From an uncultured Clostridia bacterium (GTDB taxonomy: Bacteria; Bacillota; Clostridia; TANB77; CAG-508), in the NCBI GenBank assembly GCA_944392675.1, contig CALXXK010000004.1, positions 1 through 32,804 on the forward strand: DNA of 32,804 nt, in the 5' to 3' direction. Shown here in pieces: positions 7,847 through 13,277 of this stretch. The translations under genes and the position numbers were made by a program. The notes beneath the pieces are model-generated. The model did not search any database and had not been told where the DNA came from. It saw nothing but the letters and a program-made list of their open reading frames with translations. Within the stretch, counting starts at the first letter, position 1. The number at the start of each line of letters is the position of its first letter.

Positions 7847-7885
7847 TTAAGAATAAGAAAATACAACCAAGTTGTGAACTTGCAT
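7847..7885 (-). CDS. Possible 12-residue leader peptide
   Basis: ATG preceded by a very strong GGAGGTGAG site eight bases upstream, encoding MQVHNLVVFSYS then TAA. It ends a few bases before the dyad at 7826-7841 and the next gene. Such a good ribosome site for a 12-codon frame suggests a regulatory leader peptide rather than a functional protein. It could also be a remnant of a longer gene. Confidence 0.4.
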   Translation of the reverse strand: MQVHNLVVFSYS

Positions 7886-8192
7886 AGGAATCTCACCTCC
7901 ACCCTCATTCGACTGGCAACACTAAAAAAATGTTGAAGTATCATTATCCTTATTTCAGGTCATCGCCAACACAGTTTGCACTAAAACTGCTTTTTCGCTC
8001 GTTATATTTGCTATTTGTTTCTTTATTTTTTAATAATAAAGAAGAATCAACTTTCAACTTCTTGCAGCTCGCTGAAACAAGAACGTATTGTATTTTCTGA
8101 TATGACAATTCTCTCTTATTATTAATAATAAGAAGAATGTATTTTTCAATGTACTGTGAAGTTTTATTTACTTCTCTATCTATAAAGACAAC
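7886..8192. other. Non-coding leader region between Orf8-like remnant and excision genes
   Basis: No convincing gene on either strand. It holds an 18-bp perfect palindrome, CTTATTATTAATAATAAG, at 8115-8132. A second inverted pair, CTTTATT/AATAAAG, lies at 8021-8041. On the minus strand TGTTG and CAACA flank ~32 bases and are followed by TTTTTTT (7923-7929), a terminator-like end. Together with the leader peptide this looks like a regulated, possibly attenuated leader of the excision genes, comparable in place to the region upstream of xis in Tn916. This is inference. Confidence 0.4.
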
Positions 8193-8397
8193 TCAGTTAT
8201 TCGATTTGTCCGTTTTTTGAAAAAATTTAAAAATACTTTTTAATATTCTTTCTTCGACCATCTCATAGCAGTCTTTTTGATTTTCAATATGATATTTATT
8301 CATAGTAAAATAAATAAAACTTTTATATTGGCTAATTATCTTATTTGTCGATTCTATATCACCGTTTATTTGCTTTTAATAATTCATCAACTAACAT
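8193..8397 (-). pseudogene. Tn916 Orf8-like helix-turn-helix gene with a +1 frame break
   Basis: The ATG at 8397, with AAGGAG upstream, encodes MLVDELLKANKR and then meets UGA at 8361-8359. Moving one base forward restores a good frame, GDIESTNKIISQYKSFIYF and on to KTDKSNN, ending at 8193. The joined protein (~67 residues) resembles the N-terminal part of sigma-like helix-turn-helix proteins encoded beside Orf7 in Tn916-like elements. The break is at CGG-UGA, a rare codon followed by a stop, so it could be a programmed +1 frameshift rather than decay. The gene directly follows the sigma factor gene. Confidence 0.6.
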
Positions 8398-8402
8398 TTT
8401 TA

Positions 8403-8777
8403 TTACTCCTTCATTTTATTTTTTATTTCTTTAATTGTTTCAGAATAAATGCTCCTGATTCTGCTATTACTTTTATTAAGTGTGTTTGCAATTTCATCAT
8501 AAGAACATTGTTGCAATACTCGCATTTCAAGCACTTTCTTTTGTATTTCTTTAAGATTTGATACTACTGTATATAACTTTTCATTTTCAAAATAATCTTC
8601 AAGACTATTATAAAGAGTAAATAAAAAAGGCACAGATGTATCTTTTTCGTTTACTAACTCCAAAGATATTTCTCTGTGTCTCTTTCTATTTTCATATTTT
8701 TTATAATTAATGACTGTGTTTGTTATTGTCTTTTTTATATACGCATCAAATCTTTTTTCAAGGACATTTTTATCCAA
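8403..8777 (-). CDS. Orf7-like sigma-70 family factor
   Basis: 124 residues from a TTG start, chosen because GGAGGTGATAACA precedes it at ideal spacing; the GTG at 8786 lies inside that ribosome site. The C-terminal ~55 residues form a sigma region 4 helix-turn-helix: IQKKVLEMRVLQQCSYDEIANTLNKSNSRIRSIYSE. The N-terminal part (FDAYIKKTITNTVINYKKYENRKRHREISLE) matches the region upstream of it in Tn916 Orf7-type proteins. In Tn916 such factors activate excision and transfer genes. Its ribosome site can pair with CCTCTTTCCC just upstream (8786-8810), so translation may be controlled. Confidence 0.85.
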   Translation of the reverse strand: MDKNVLEKRFDAYIKKTITNTVINYKKYENRKRHREISLELVNEKDTSVPFLFTLYNSLEDYFENEKLYTVVSNLKEIQKKVLEMRVLQQCSYDEIANTLNKSNSRIRSIYSETIKEIKNKMKE

Positions 8778-8785
8778 TGTTATCA

Positions 8786-8810
8786 CCTCCTTCCCTGTTT
8801 GGGAAAGAGG
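8786..8810 (-). promoter_or_regulatory. Hairpin that hides the sigma gene's ribosome site
   Basis: CCTCTTTCCC and GGGAAGGAGG form a 10-pair stem (one G-U) around a 5-base loop on the minus strand. The 3' arm contains the GGAGG of the sigma-factor gene. Folding would block initiation; release could come from a factor, a small molecule or temperature. Confidence 0.55.
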
Positions 8811-8842
8811 TTTTTCTTATGTATCTCTAATTAATTGCCCAT

Positions 8843-8876
8843 AAAAAAACACAGGGTTCTTTCCAAATTCCCTGTG
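8843..8876 (-). terminator. Intrinsic terminator
   Basis: CACAGGG and CCCTGTG form a 7-pair stem, followed on the minus strand by TTTTTTT. It ends the unit containing the gene at 8912-9244 and isolates the sigma gene downstream. Confidence 0.85.
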
Positions 8877-8911
8877 CTAATTATAATAATAAAGATAACT
8901 ATATTCAATTT

Positions 8912-9244
8912 TCATTCTTGTGCTATTTCAAGTTTTAATTTGAACATTCCTGTTGATTCATCATAATAATTAGGATTATCTTTTACTTTTTGATTTATAT
9001 ATTTTAATTCTTCTTCCGCTTCTTCCTGCGTGTTAAATTTTTTAGCATCTTCTTTTAAAATAAGTGAAACACACCAATTCACTCCATCAATTGTGGATTT
9101 CTCTAATTTTTCATAATAAAACGGTTTAGACCACTCATTGTTTATCCATTCGCAACCTAATATATAATAATATTTGTAATCTTTATCCTCTAATACTTCC
9201 TCTGGCTCAAGTAAATAATCTTTGCCTTGCAAATCCAAAGCCAT
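8912..9244 (-). CDS. Hypothetical ICE protein
   Basis: 110 residues, acidic, starting MALDLQGKDYLLEPEEVLED. GGCGGAG lies just upstream of the ATG. Aromatic-rich stretches (YKYYYILGCEWINNEWSKPFYYEKL) and a helical EEAEEELKYINQKV segment suggest a small globular fold. No family is recognised. It stands between a weak promoter at 9376-9404 and the terminator at 8843-8876, so it is the main gene of a short unit of its own. Confidence 0.7.
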   Translation of the reverse strand: MALDLQGKDYLLEPEEVLEDKDYKYYYILGCEWINNEWSKPFYYEKLEKSTIDGVNWCVSLILKEDAKKFNTQEEAEEELKYINQKVKDNPNYYDESTGMFKLKLEIAQE

Positions 9245-9326
9245 CGTTTTTTCTCCGCCGATTATGTTTATCTATCGCAATCGGTAAATATATTTTTTCA
9301 TTGTTTTCATTTATAAAATATTTCAT
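9207..9326 (-). CDS. Possible small overlapping ORF
   Basis: 39 residues, MKYFINENNEKIYLPIAIDK..., with GGAG ten bases before the ATG. It overlaps the next gene by 38 bases in another frame and has a basic C-terminus. It may serve only to couple translation. No family is recognised. Confidence 0.35.
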   Translation of the reverse strand: MKYFINENNEKIYLPIAIDKHNRRRKNDGFGFARQRLFT

Positions 9327-9375
9327 TCTAATTCACGCTCCCATTGTTCTTTGTAAAATTAATATATCAGTAAAC

Positions 9376-9404
9376 ATTATAACATAATTATTAGAAAAAG
9401 ACAA
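9376..9404 (-). promoter_or_regulatory. Promoter for the 9326-8912 unit
   Basis: On the minus strand TTGTCT (9404-9399), a 17-base spacer and TATAAT (9381-9376). The -10 is perfect and the -35 matches 4 of 6 bases. It follows directly on the terminator of the upstream operon. Confidence 0.5.
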
Positions 9405-9440
9405 AAATAAACATCACATCAAAAAAATTAATGTAATGTT
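9402..9440 (-). terminator. Intrinsic terminator of the small-gene operon
   Basis: AACATTACAT (9440-9431) pairs with ATGTGATGTT (9419-9410) with one G-U, then TATTTTTGT on the minus strand. It lies just after the zinc-ribbon gene, closing the operon that starts at 11266. Confidence 0.6.
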
Positions 9441-9450
9441 TAGGTTTTTA

Positions 9451-9624
9451 TTAGCGAAGAAGATTTTCTCTTCTGTTAAAATGTTGTATGGCTTCAATTT
9501 CATCATCAGCACATTCAAAGTTAATAACTGCACTGCAAAACAAGCATTTAAAATATGTTATATTTGCTTTGTTTTCTATCCACATCTTGCTACCACAAAA
9601 CGGACATCTTTTTAAAAAATTCAT
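9451..9624 (-). CDS. Lar-like zinc-ribbon protein
   Basis: 57 residues: MNFLKRCPFCGSKMWIENKA, then CLFCSAVINFEC and IQHFNRRENLLR. Two CxxC pairs (7/10 and 27/30) form a zinc ribbon, and the CPFCGS opening with the ...A...WN/HFNRR ending is the pattern of the restriction-alleviation (Lar) and phage zinc-ribbon family. Members in phages and ICEs are small DNA-associated proteins; true restriction alleviation is shown for only a few. Its ATG overlaps the stop of the upstream gene by 4 bases (ATGA), so translation is coupled. Confidence 0.7.
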   Translation of the reverse strand: MNFLKRCPFCGSKMWIENKANITYFKCLFCSAVINFECADDEIEAIQHFNRRENLLR

Positions 9625-9896
9625 TTATTTTTCCTCAACTCTTTCGACAACTTATACGTATCATAAAAATCTTTTGTTTTATTTAACCTTCTTATAAATT
9701 CATCATCCCCTTTCTTACTTTTGGTTTGTTTCTTGGGAATAAGAGTATCAAAACCTACAACGGTAAATATCACTCCGAAGGCAAATGATAATAAAGGAAT
9801 GTAAAAATAACTTGAAAAAATTGCTTCTACTGAACAAACAAAAAATAGGAAACAACTACTCCCCACACTTAGTGATATACCTCGAAAAAGATTCAT
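9621..9896 (-). CDS. Small membrane protein
   Basis: 91 residues. Two hydrophobic segments (about 5-28 and 31-52) are followed by PKKQTKSKKGDDEF and a charged helical tail, giving a hairpin membrane topology with a cytoplasmic C-terminus. AAAAGGAG lies at the right distance from the ATG. The start overlaps the end of the preceding gene by 41 bases. No family is recognised; the context is the ICE cargo operon. Confidence 0.65.
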   Translation of the reverse strand: MNLFRGISLSVGSSCFLFFVCSVEAIFSSYFYIPLLSFAFGVIFTVVGFDTLIPKKQTKSKKGDDEFIRRLNKTKDFYDTYKLSKELRKNK

Positions 9897-10248
9897 ATAT
9901 TTTGCTCCTTTTAACTTGATTTATAATTTGAATAATACACCATCTTTGATACGTATAAATAATAAATACTTCACCTTCATATTTTTGAGTGAGTTTTGTA
10001 TCATCAAAAATTTTAAGCCAATCATTGAATTTTGCAACAGGTTTATACCTTGAATCTATTTTTGCATTTTCGTCTACGATGTTTGCAAAAAAGTCTGGAT
10101 AGTAATCATCATAAAAAAGCGGTACGCTATCTATTTTTACACCGTTTCCATCAGCTCCTTCAAATACAAGTATCGAATTTTTACTTGTACCTATATATTC
10201 CATAGCATAGGTATTATAATCTCTTACTGGATTAAGTTTATAGCTCAT
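9856..10248 (-). CDS. Hypothetical ICE protein
   Basis: 130 residues, starting MSYKLNPVRDYNTYAMEYIG. It looks like a soluble alpha/beta protein: SILVFEGADGNGVKIDSVPLFYDDYYPDFF, then FNDWLKIFDDTKL and VFIIYTYQRWCIIQIINQV. The ribosome site is weak (GAGAAATGAG), so translation may depend on coupling with the gene before it. It overlaps the next gene by 41 bases in another frame. No family is recognised. Confidence 0.6.
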   Translation of the reverse strand: MSYKLNPVRDYNTYAMEYIGTSKNSILVFEGADGNGVKIDSVPLFYDDYYPDFFANIVDENAKIDSRYKPVAKFNDWLKIFDDTKLTQKYEGEVFIIYTYQRWCIIQIINQVKRSKIYESFSRYITKCGE

Positions 10249-10266
10249 TAATTCTCATTTCTCTCA

Positions 10267-10473
10267 TTATGCTTCTACTTTGGTGAATCCATATTCTTTA
10301 TCATAATCTTCATATTCTTCTACGGGAATTGAAGTTAAAGGTGTTCCTAATGGTGTTGGGCTATCTTGTACTAAAAAAAGGCTTCCATTTATTTCTTTAA
10401 CTTCATAAGGGTATTTTCTTCCACAATAATAAAGAAGAAATTTGTCTCCAACTTGAAACTGTCTTTTACTCAT
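10267..10473 (-). CDS. Hypothetical small ICE protein
   Basis: 68 residues, MSKRQFQVGDKFLLYYCGRK... The pattern VGDKFLLYYCGRKYPYEVKEINGSLFLV looks like a small beta-barrel. An acidic C-terminus follows (VEEYEDYDKEYG). AGGAG precedes the ATG, and the 16-bp dyad motif (10491-10506) lies directly before that site. No family is recognised. Confidence 0.65.
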   Translation of the reverse strand: MSKRQFQVGDKFLLYYCGRKYPYEVKEINGSLFLVQDSPTPLGTPLTSIPVEEYEDYDKEYGFTKVEA

Positions 10474-10490
10474 TTCTATTTTCTCCTTTT

Positions 10491-10506
10491 TTAGTCATTT
10501 GTCTAA
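10491..10506. promoter_or_regulatory. 16-bp dyad motif, copy 2
   Basis: TTAGTCATTTGTCTAA, between the stop at 10515 and the ribosome site of the 10473 gene. It is identical to the copies at 23613 and 25828 and one base different from 7826. Confidence 0.5.
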
Positions 10507-10514
10507 TTCATTTC

Positions 10515-10739
10515 TTAATTTAGAATATAACTTCCTTTTACATCATAAAATGTGGTATATGGGTTCTCGTCTTCTAAATGATATTTAGTGCCATCTTCGT
10601 TATCAAAAATCACTTCTGCAAGACCAATTGCACTTTGTAATTCTTGATATTCTCTTGTAACTTCAAAAATCCCATTTTCGTTTTCAATCCATTGTCCTTT
10701 TTTAAGATTTATAAATTGAGTTCTACTATTAAGTTTCAT
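10515..10739 (-). CDS. Hypothetical small ICE protein
   Basis: 74 residues, MKLNSRTQFINLKKGQWIEN..., predicted as a small beta-rich protein (IFEVTREYQELQSAIGLAEVIFDNEDGTKYHLED). AAAGGAG precedes the ATG, which begins two bases after the preceding stop codon. It is part of the tightly packed cargo operon. No family is recognised. Confidence 0.65.
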   Translation of the reverse strand: MKLNSRTQFINLKKGQWIENENGIFEVTREYQELQSAIGLAEVIFDNEDGTKYHLEDENPYTTFYDVKGSYILN

Positions 10740-10741
10740 TT

Positions 10742-10954
10742 TTACAACTCCTTTATCGCTATGTTTATGATAATCACATCATCTTTGAGCTGAAATGATA
10801 ATACAGTTGCTTGCAATATTTCTTTTTTTACATATTCACCATAAACTCTTATTTGTCTCGGCTTTAATGTTTGAATAGGTTTGCCGTAACTGTCAATAGA
10901 AATGTTCATCGTGTCATTTGGCATACACTTATTTAAAAATTCTTTTACTTTCAT
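10742..10954 (-). CDS. Hypothetical small ICE protein
   Basis: 70 residues, MKVKEFLNKCMPNDTMNISI..., ending in a beta-strand pair (QATVLSFQLKDDVIIINIAIKEL). The start MKVKEFLxKC is seen in several small phage/ICE proteins but gives no function. AAAAGGAG precedes the ATG. Confidence 0.65.
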   Translation of the reverse strand: MKVKEFLNKCMPNDTMNISIDSYGKPIQTLKPRQIRVYGEYVKKEILQATVLSFQLKDDVIIINIAIKEL

Positions 10955-10969
10955 TTTGTGTTCTCCTTT

Positions 10970-11266
10970 TTATTTTTCAATATATTTCTCAATTTTTTGC
11001 ATTACAGGGTCAAAGATTGTAACAGTAGCATATTGCATAAATGTATGTTGTGTCAAAATTGGACGGCTTATAATTATCATTTCACCGCTTTGTCTTTCTA
11101 CCCATTTTTGTAGTCTATCAATTTCTTTGCAGAATGTATCTGCTGTTTCGTAATGAGAATACTTTGCAATATCAACTGTATAACCTGCGGCGTAATTGTT
11201 ACCGCTTGATGTATAGTTATATTTTGCACGGCTCATCAAATCAATTACATACTTGGGTATATTCAT
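10970..11266 (-). CDS. Hypothetical ICE protein, first gene of cargo operon
   Basis: 98 residues, starting MNIPKYVIDLMSRAKYNYTS. Mixed helix and strand, with LQKWVERQSGEMIIISRP near the middle; no family is recognised. TAAGGAG lies well placed before the ATG. It is the first gene after promoter 11337-11365 and after a hairpin that starts at the predicted transcript start. Confidence 0.65.
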   Translation of the reverse strand: MNIPKYVIDLMSRAKYNYTSSGNNYAAGYTVDIAKYSHYETADTFCKEIDRLQKWVERQSGEMIIISRPILTQHTFMQYATVTIFDPVMQKIEKYIEK

Positions 11267-11291
11267 TCTTTCTACTCCTTAAAAGCAAATT

Positions 11292-11330
11292 AAGAGATGT
11301 GGTTCGGTATTCACTTTTCCCTCATCTCTT
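11292..11330 (-). promoter_or_regulatory. 5'-terminal leader hairpin of cargo operon
   Basis: AAGAGATG (11330-11323 on the minus strand) pairs with CATCTCTT (11299-11292), giving 8 perfect pairs. The hairpin begins six bases after the -10, i.e. at the expected +1. The same geometry occurs at 16789, 18995 and 26181. Unlike those three it has no T-run. Confidence 0.55.
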
Positions 11331-11336
11331 ACCTAT

Positions 11337-11365
11337 ATTATACACCCGTGGGTTTACTTTGTCTA
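11337..11365 (-). promoter_or_regulatory. Promoter of cargo operon
   Basis: TAGACA (11365-11360), 17-base spacer, TATAAT (11342-11337) on the minus strand. It drives the genes from 11266 to 9451. Confidence 0.75.
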
Positions 11366-11414
11366 TTCGCATTTTCACTAAAGTATTGCTCTCTTTTTTG
11401 TGCAGGTTGTATAA

Positions 11415-11451
11415 CAAAAAAATACCTCCTGCTTTTTAGAGCAAGAGGTAT
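11415..11451 (-). terminator. Intrinsic terminator of tRNA unit
   Basis: ATACCTC and GAGGTAT arms with an inner TGCT/AGCA pair, followed on the minus strand by TTTTTTT. It lies ~100 bases downstream of the tRNA. Confidence 0.8.
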
Positions 11452-11551
11452 AAAAAAGAAAAGCGGTGTAGAGAGAGTTTAGTAAAAGGAATATATTAAC
11501 TTTTTATGCTTTTCTTTTATTGCTTAGAAATTGATTTCCTTTCATTCAAGT

Positions 11552-11626
11552 TGGTGCTGAAAGTAAGATTTGAACTTACAACCTATCGCTTACAAGGCGA
11601 TTGCACTACCGTTGTGCTATTTCAGC
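11552..11626 (-). tRNA. tRNA-Thr (anticodon UGU)
   Basis: 75 bases on the minus strand including an encoded CCA. Acceptor GCTGAAA/TTTCAGC (7 pairs), T8-A9, D stem GCAC/GTGC with short loop AACGGTA, anticodon stem ATCGC/GCGAT with loop CTTGTAA (anticodon TGT), T stem GTAAG/CTTAC with loop TTCAAAT, discriminator A. All stems pair perfectly. It reads ACA threonine codons. It has its own promoter (11662-11690) and terminator (11415-11451). It is carried inside the mobile element, not at its edge, so it is cargo rather than an attachment site. Confidence 0.95.
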
Positions 11627-11661
11627 TTACAGACCTACAATGTCATATTCACTACATAAAC

Positions 11662-11690
11662 ATAATATAGCCTTTTATAAGTATTGTCAA
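11662..11690 (-). promoter_or_regulatory. Promoter of tRNA-Thr
   Basis: Perfect TTGACA (11690-11685), 17-base spacer, TATTAT (11667-11662) on the minus strand. The start would be about 30 bases before the mature tRNA. Confidence 0.8.
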
Positions 11691-11808
11691 TACATTTGTT
11701 GGATTGTTTACATATTATTAACATTTATAAGTACAAAAAAAAGCAAGCATATTTCAGCTTGCCTAAAAACTTAAACAATAAAATAAGATGGGAATTTGTT
11801 TAAGTTTA

Positions 11809-12648
11809 TTAATAAATTAATTGTTGAGATAATGACAGCCTATGATTAGCACGATATGCTTTAGAAGCATTATATATTGTTGCTAACAAATAATTGTGCA
11901 TATTAGTAACTTCTAATTCTCCTGTAAAATAACCAGCAGAAAAGAGTGAATTTAAAATATATGTAATAGTAGAATTATCTATCTTTTCAAAAGAAGATTT
12001 CACTTCGTTTATATTTCTATCGTAACCAGCAATTTTAATATAATCGCTCTTGGTTGTTATTACTTCTACAATTATGTCTCGAATACTTTCTACAACATCT
12101 CTAACCATTATATCAAAAACATCGGGTTCATCACAAGTTTGATTGTAATCAAGAACTTCACCTAATGTTTTATTTTGCCAACTTTGGTAAACTATTTTAG
12201 TATTAACATATTCCAATACTTTTTTATATCTTACAGATAGCTCTTCTTTTGTATTGTTCTTATGTTTGTTATTTTTAACTTCTTTATTTTTTTCAATCTT
12301 CTCAACAGGAATAGGTGTTGCTTGCAATTTATAGGAATAGATATAATATCCTTTTCCTATTGGATTTCTTTGTTTGTTTAATATTAAATATCCATTTTCC
12401 TTCAATTCCTGAATTGCAGAATTAAGTGCTTTTCTTCCTTCAGTACAAGTTTCCAATATTTTACTATTTGTAACTTTCAGTGTAGGATTATCTGGAAAGG
12501 CTTTTGCTAAGGATATTAAGTCAAATATAACCGCATATATTCCTTTTGCTCTTGCGGATAATCTTTTATCTCTTAATAAGTTTGTTGGTATTGTTGAGAA
12601 TTGTGGTAAATCTGAGGTGTATTCAATACTATCTTTAACATCATTCAT
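11809..12648 (-). CDS. Replication initiator, RepA-like N-terminus with DUF6017-like C-terminus
   Basis: 279 residues starting MNDVKDSIEY. This start is chosen over one at 12759 because GGGAG sits 8 bases upstream and because a near-perfect promoter lies inside the longer frame. Residues ~12-120 form the RepA_N-like winged helix: FSTIPTNLLRDKRLSARAKGIYAVIFDL, then KILETCTEGRKALNSAIQELKENGYL. A Lys/Asn-rich linker (~130-150) leads to the C-terminal domain, where ITYILNSLFSAGYFTGE and MHNYLLATIYNASKAY match DUF6017. Such proteins start replication of plasmids and of ICEs in their circular form. The AT-rich stretch upstream (12826-12945) may be the origin. Confidence 0.82.
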   Translation of the reverse strand: MNDVKDSIEYTSDLPQFSTIPTNLLRDKRLSARAKGIYAVIFDLISLAKAFPDNPTLKVTNSKILETCTEGRKALNSAIQELKENGYLILNKQRNPIGKGYYIYSYKLQATPIPVEKIEKNKEVKNNKHKNNTKEELSVRYKKVLEYVNTKIVYQSWQNKTLGEVLDYNQTCDEPDVFDIMVRDVVESIRDIIVEVITTKSDYIKIAGYDRNINEVKSSFEKIDNSTITYILNSLFSAGYFTGELEVTNMHNYLLATIYNASKAYRANHRLSLSQQLIY

Positions 12649-12675
12649 TTTAAAGTCTCCCATCTTACTATTTTC

Positions 12676-12704
12676 AATATAGTTATTTGAAATCAGAATG
12701 TCAA
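12676..12704 (-). promoter_or_regulatory. Promoter of the replication initiator
   Basis: TTGACA (12704-12699), 17-base spacer, TATATT (12681-12676) on the minus strand, giving a leader of ~20 bases before the chosen ATG at 12648. Confidence 0.75.
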
Positions 12705-12759
12705 TAGTTATTTTTGTTTTTAATATATTATCGTCATATTGCATAAGTTTTATTAACAT

Positions 12760-12945
12760 TTTAATGTTTTATTTATTTACTATTCACAAACCCATTTTTG
12801 GTTACTAATAATTTGATTGCTAATAATGAGATGATAAATATGTGCATTAATATTAAATTATTATAATATTATAATTAAATTTATATTATATTATAGTTAT
12901 CATTCAATCAAAGAATATTGAACGAATGAATGAAAATCAAAAATA
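12760..12945. other. AT-rich gene-free stretch, possible replication origin
   Basis: Bases 12826-12945 are almost wholly A/T, with runs of ATTATA/TATAAT and a repeated CTAATAAT (two copies near 12804-12826). No gene is seen on either strand. Being directly upstream of the initiator gene, it is a candidate DNA-unwinding region. No clear iterons were found, so confidence is low. Confidence 0.25.
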
Positions 12946-12979
12946 ATAAAAAAAAGAAGTAAACTTTATAAAAGTTTAC
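12943..12979 (-). terminator. Intrinsic terminator overlapping the small membrane gene's end
   Basis: GTAAACTTT (12979 downwards) pairs with AAAGTTTAC, then TTCTTTTTTTTATTATT on the minus strand. The stop codon TAA of the gene ending at 12966 falls in the loop. Confidence 0.75.
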
Positions 12980-13133
12980 CTCTTACAAATCTTAATGTTC
13001 CGTTGTAATAATTTCTTACGAATCTTCTGTATTCTATAAATTCGTTAATAAAATATATTAATAGAGAAATAACAAACATTATCATTAGTACACATAAATT
13101 TTCTGGTGTGTATTGTGGGAATCCTAAAAGCAT
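12966..13133 (-). CDS. Small single-span membrane protein
   Basis: 55 residues: MLLGFPQYTPENLCVLMIMF, then VISLLIYFINEFIEYRRF and a basic tail ending VRGKLL. One membrane helix (~14-32) has a positively charged cytoplasmic side. The start at 13133 is chosen because AAGGAG lies nine bases upstream; an earlier ATG at 13142 touches that site. A strong promoter (13157-13185) precedes it, and a terminator overlaps its 3' end, so it is a one-gene unit. Divergent to the RHH regulator. No family is recognised. Confidence 0.7.
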   Translation of the reverse strand: MLLGFPQYTPENLCVLMIMFVISLLIYFINEFIEYRRFVRNYYNGTLRFVRGKLL

Positions 13134-13156
13134 TGTCCTCATCTCCTTATACCATA

Positions 13157-13185
13157 ATTATACAATATTTTACATTAAATGTCAA
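13157..13185 (-). promoter_or_regulatory. Promoter of the small membrane protein gene
   Basis: Perfect TTGACA (13185-13180), 17-base spacer and perfect TATAAT (13162-13157) on the minus strand. The inverted-repeat array at 13193-13230 lies just upstream. Confidence 0.85.
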
Positions 13186-13192
13186 TTATGAG

Positions 13193-13230
13193 TATATTCA
13201 TATATTCACTCTTGAATATATCTTTGAATA
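13193..13230. promoter_or_regulatory. Operator-like half-site array in divergent promoter region
   Basis: TATATTCA occurs twice (13193-13200 and 13201-13208). It is mirrored by TGAATATA (13213-13220) and by TGAATA (13225-13230). The inner pair makes a perfect dyad with arms ATATATTCA and TGAATATAT around CTCT (13200-13221). Clustered half-sites between divergent genes suit binding by the RHH protein encoded at 13278, as RHH proteins commonly repress their own promoters. Confidence 0.55.
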
Positions 13231-13240
13231 AGTATATCAG

Positions 13241-13259
13241 CTATTATTAATAATAATAG
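13241..13259. promoter_or_regulatory. 19-bp palindrome before the RHH gene
   Basis: CTATTATTAATAATAATAG has 9-base perfect arms around one base. It ends five bases before the AGGAGG of the plus-strand regulator. It could act as an operator or as a 5' mRNA hairpin. A similar palindrome is at 8115-8132. Confidence 0.45.
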
Positions 13260-13277
13260 TTAGAGGAGGATTATATG

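Noticed and set aside
9488..9697. 69-codon plus-strand frame
   Set aside because: It is the shadow of the zinc-ribbon gene, whose CPFCGS pattern and coupled start on the minus strand are convincing.
11552..11626. tRNA as the ICE attachment site
   Set aside because: The integrase is 5 kb away at the other side of element genes, and the tRNA is complete with its own promoter.
12649..12759. Longer N-terminus for the replication initiator
   Set aside because: A TTGACA/TATATT promoter lies inside this stretch and the ribosome site fits the ATG at 12648.
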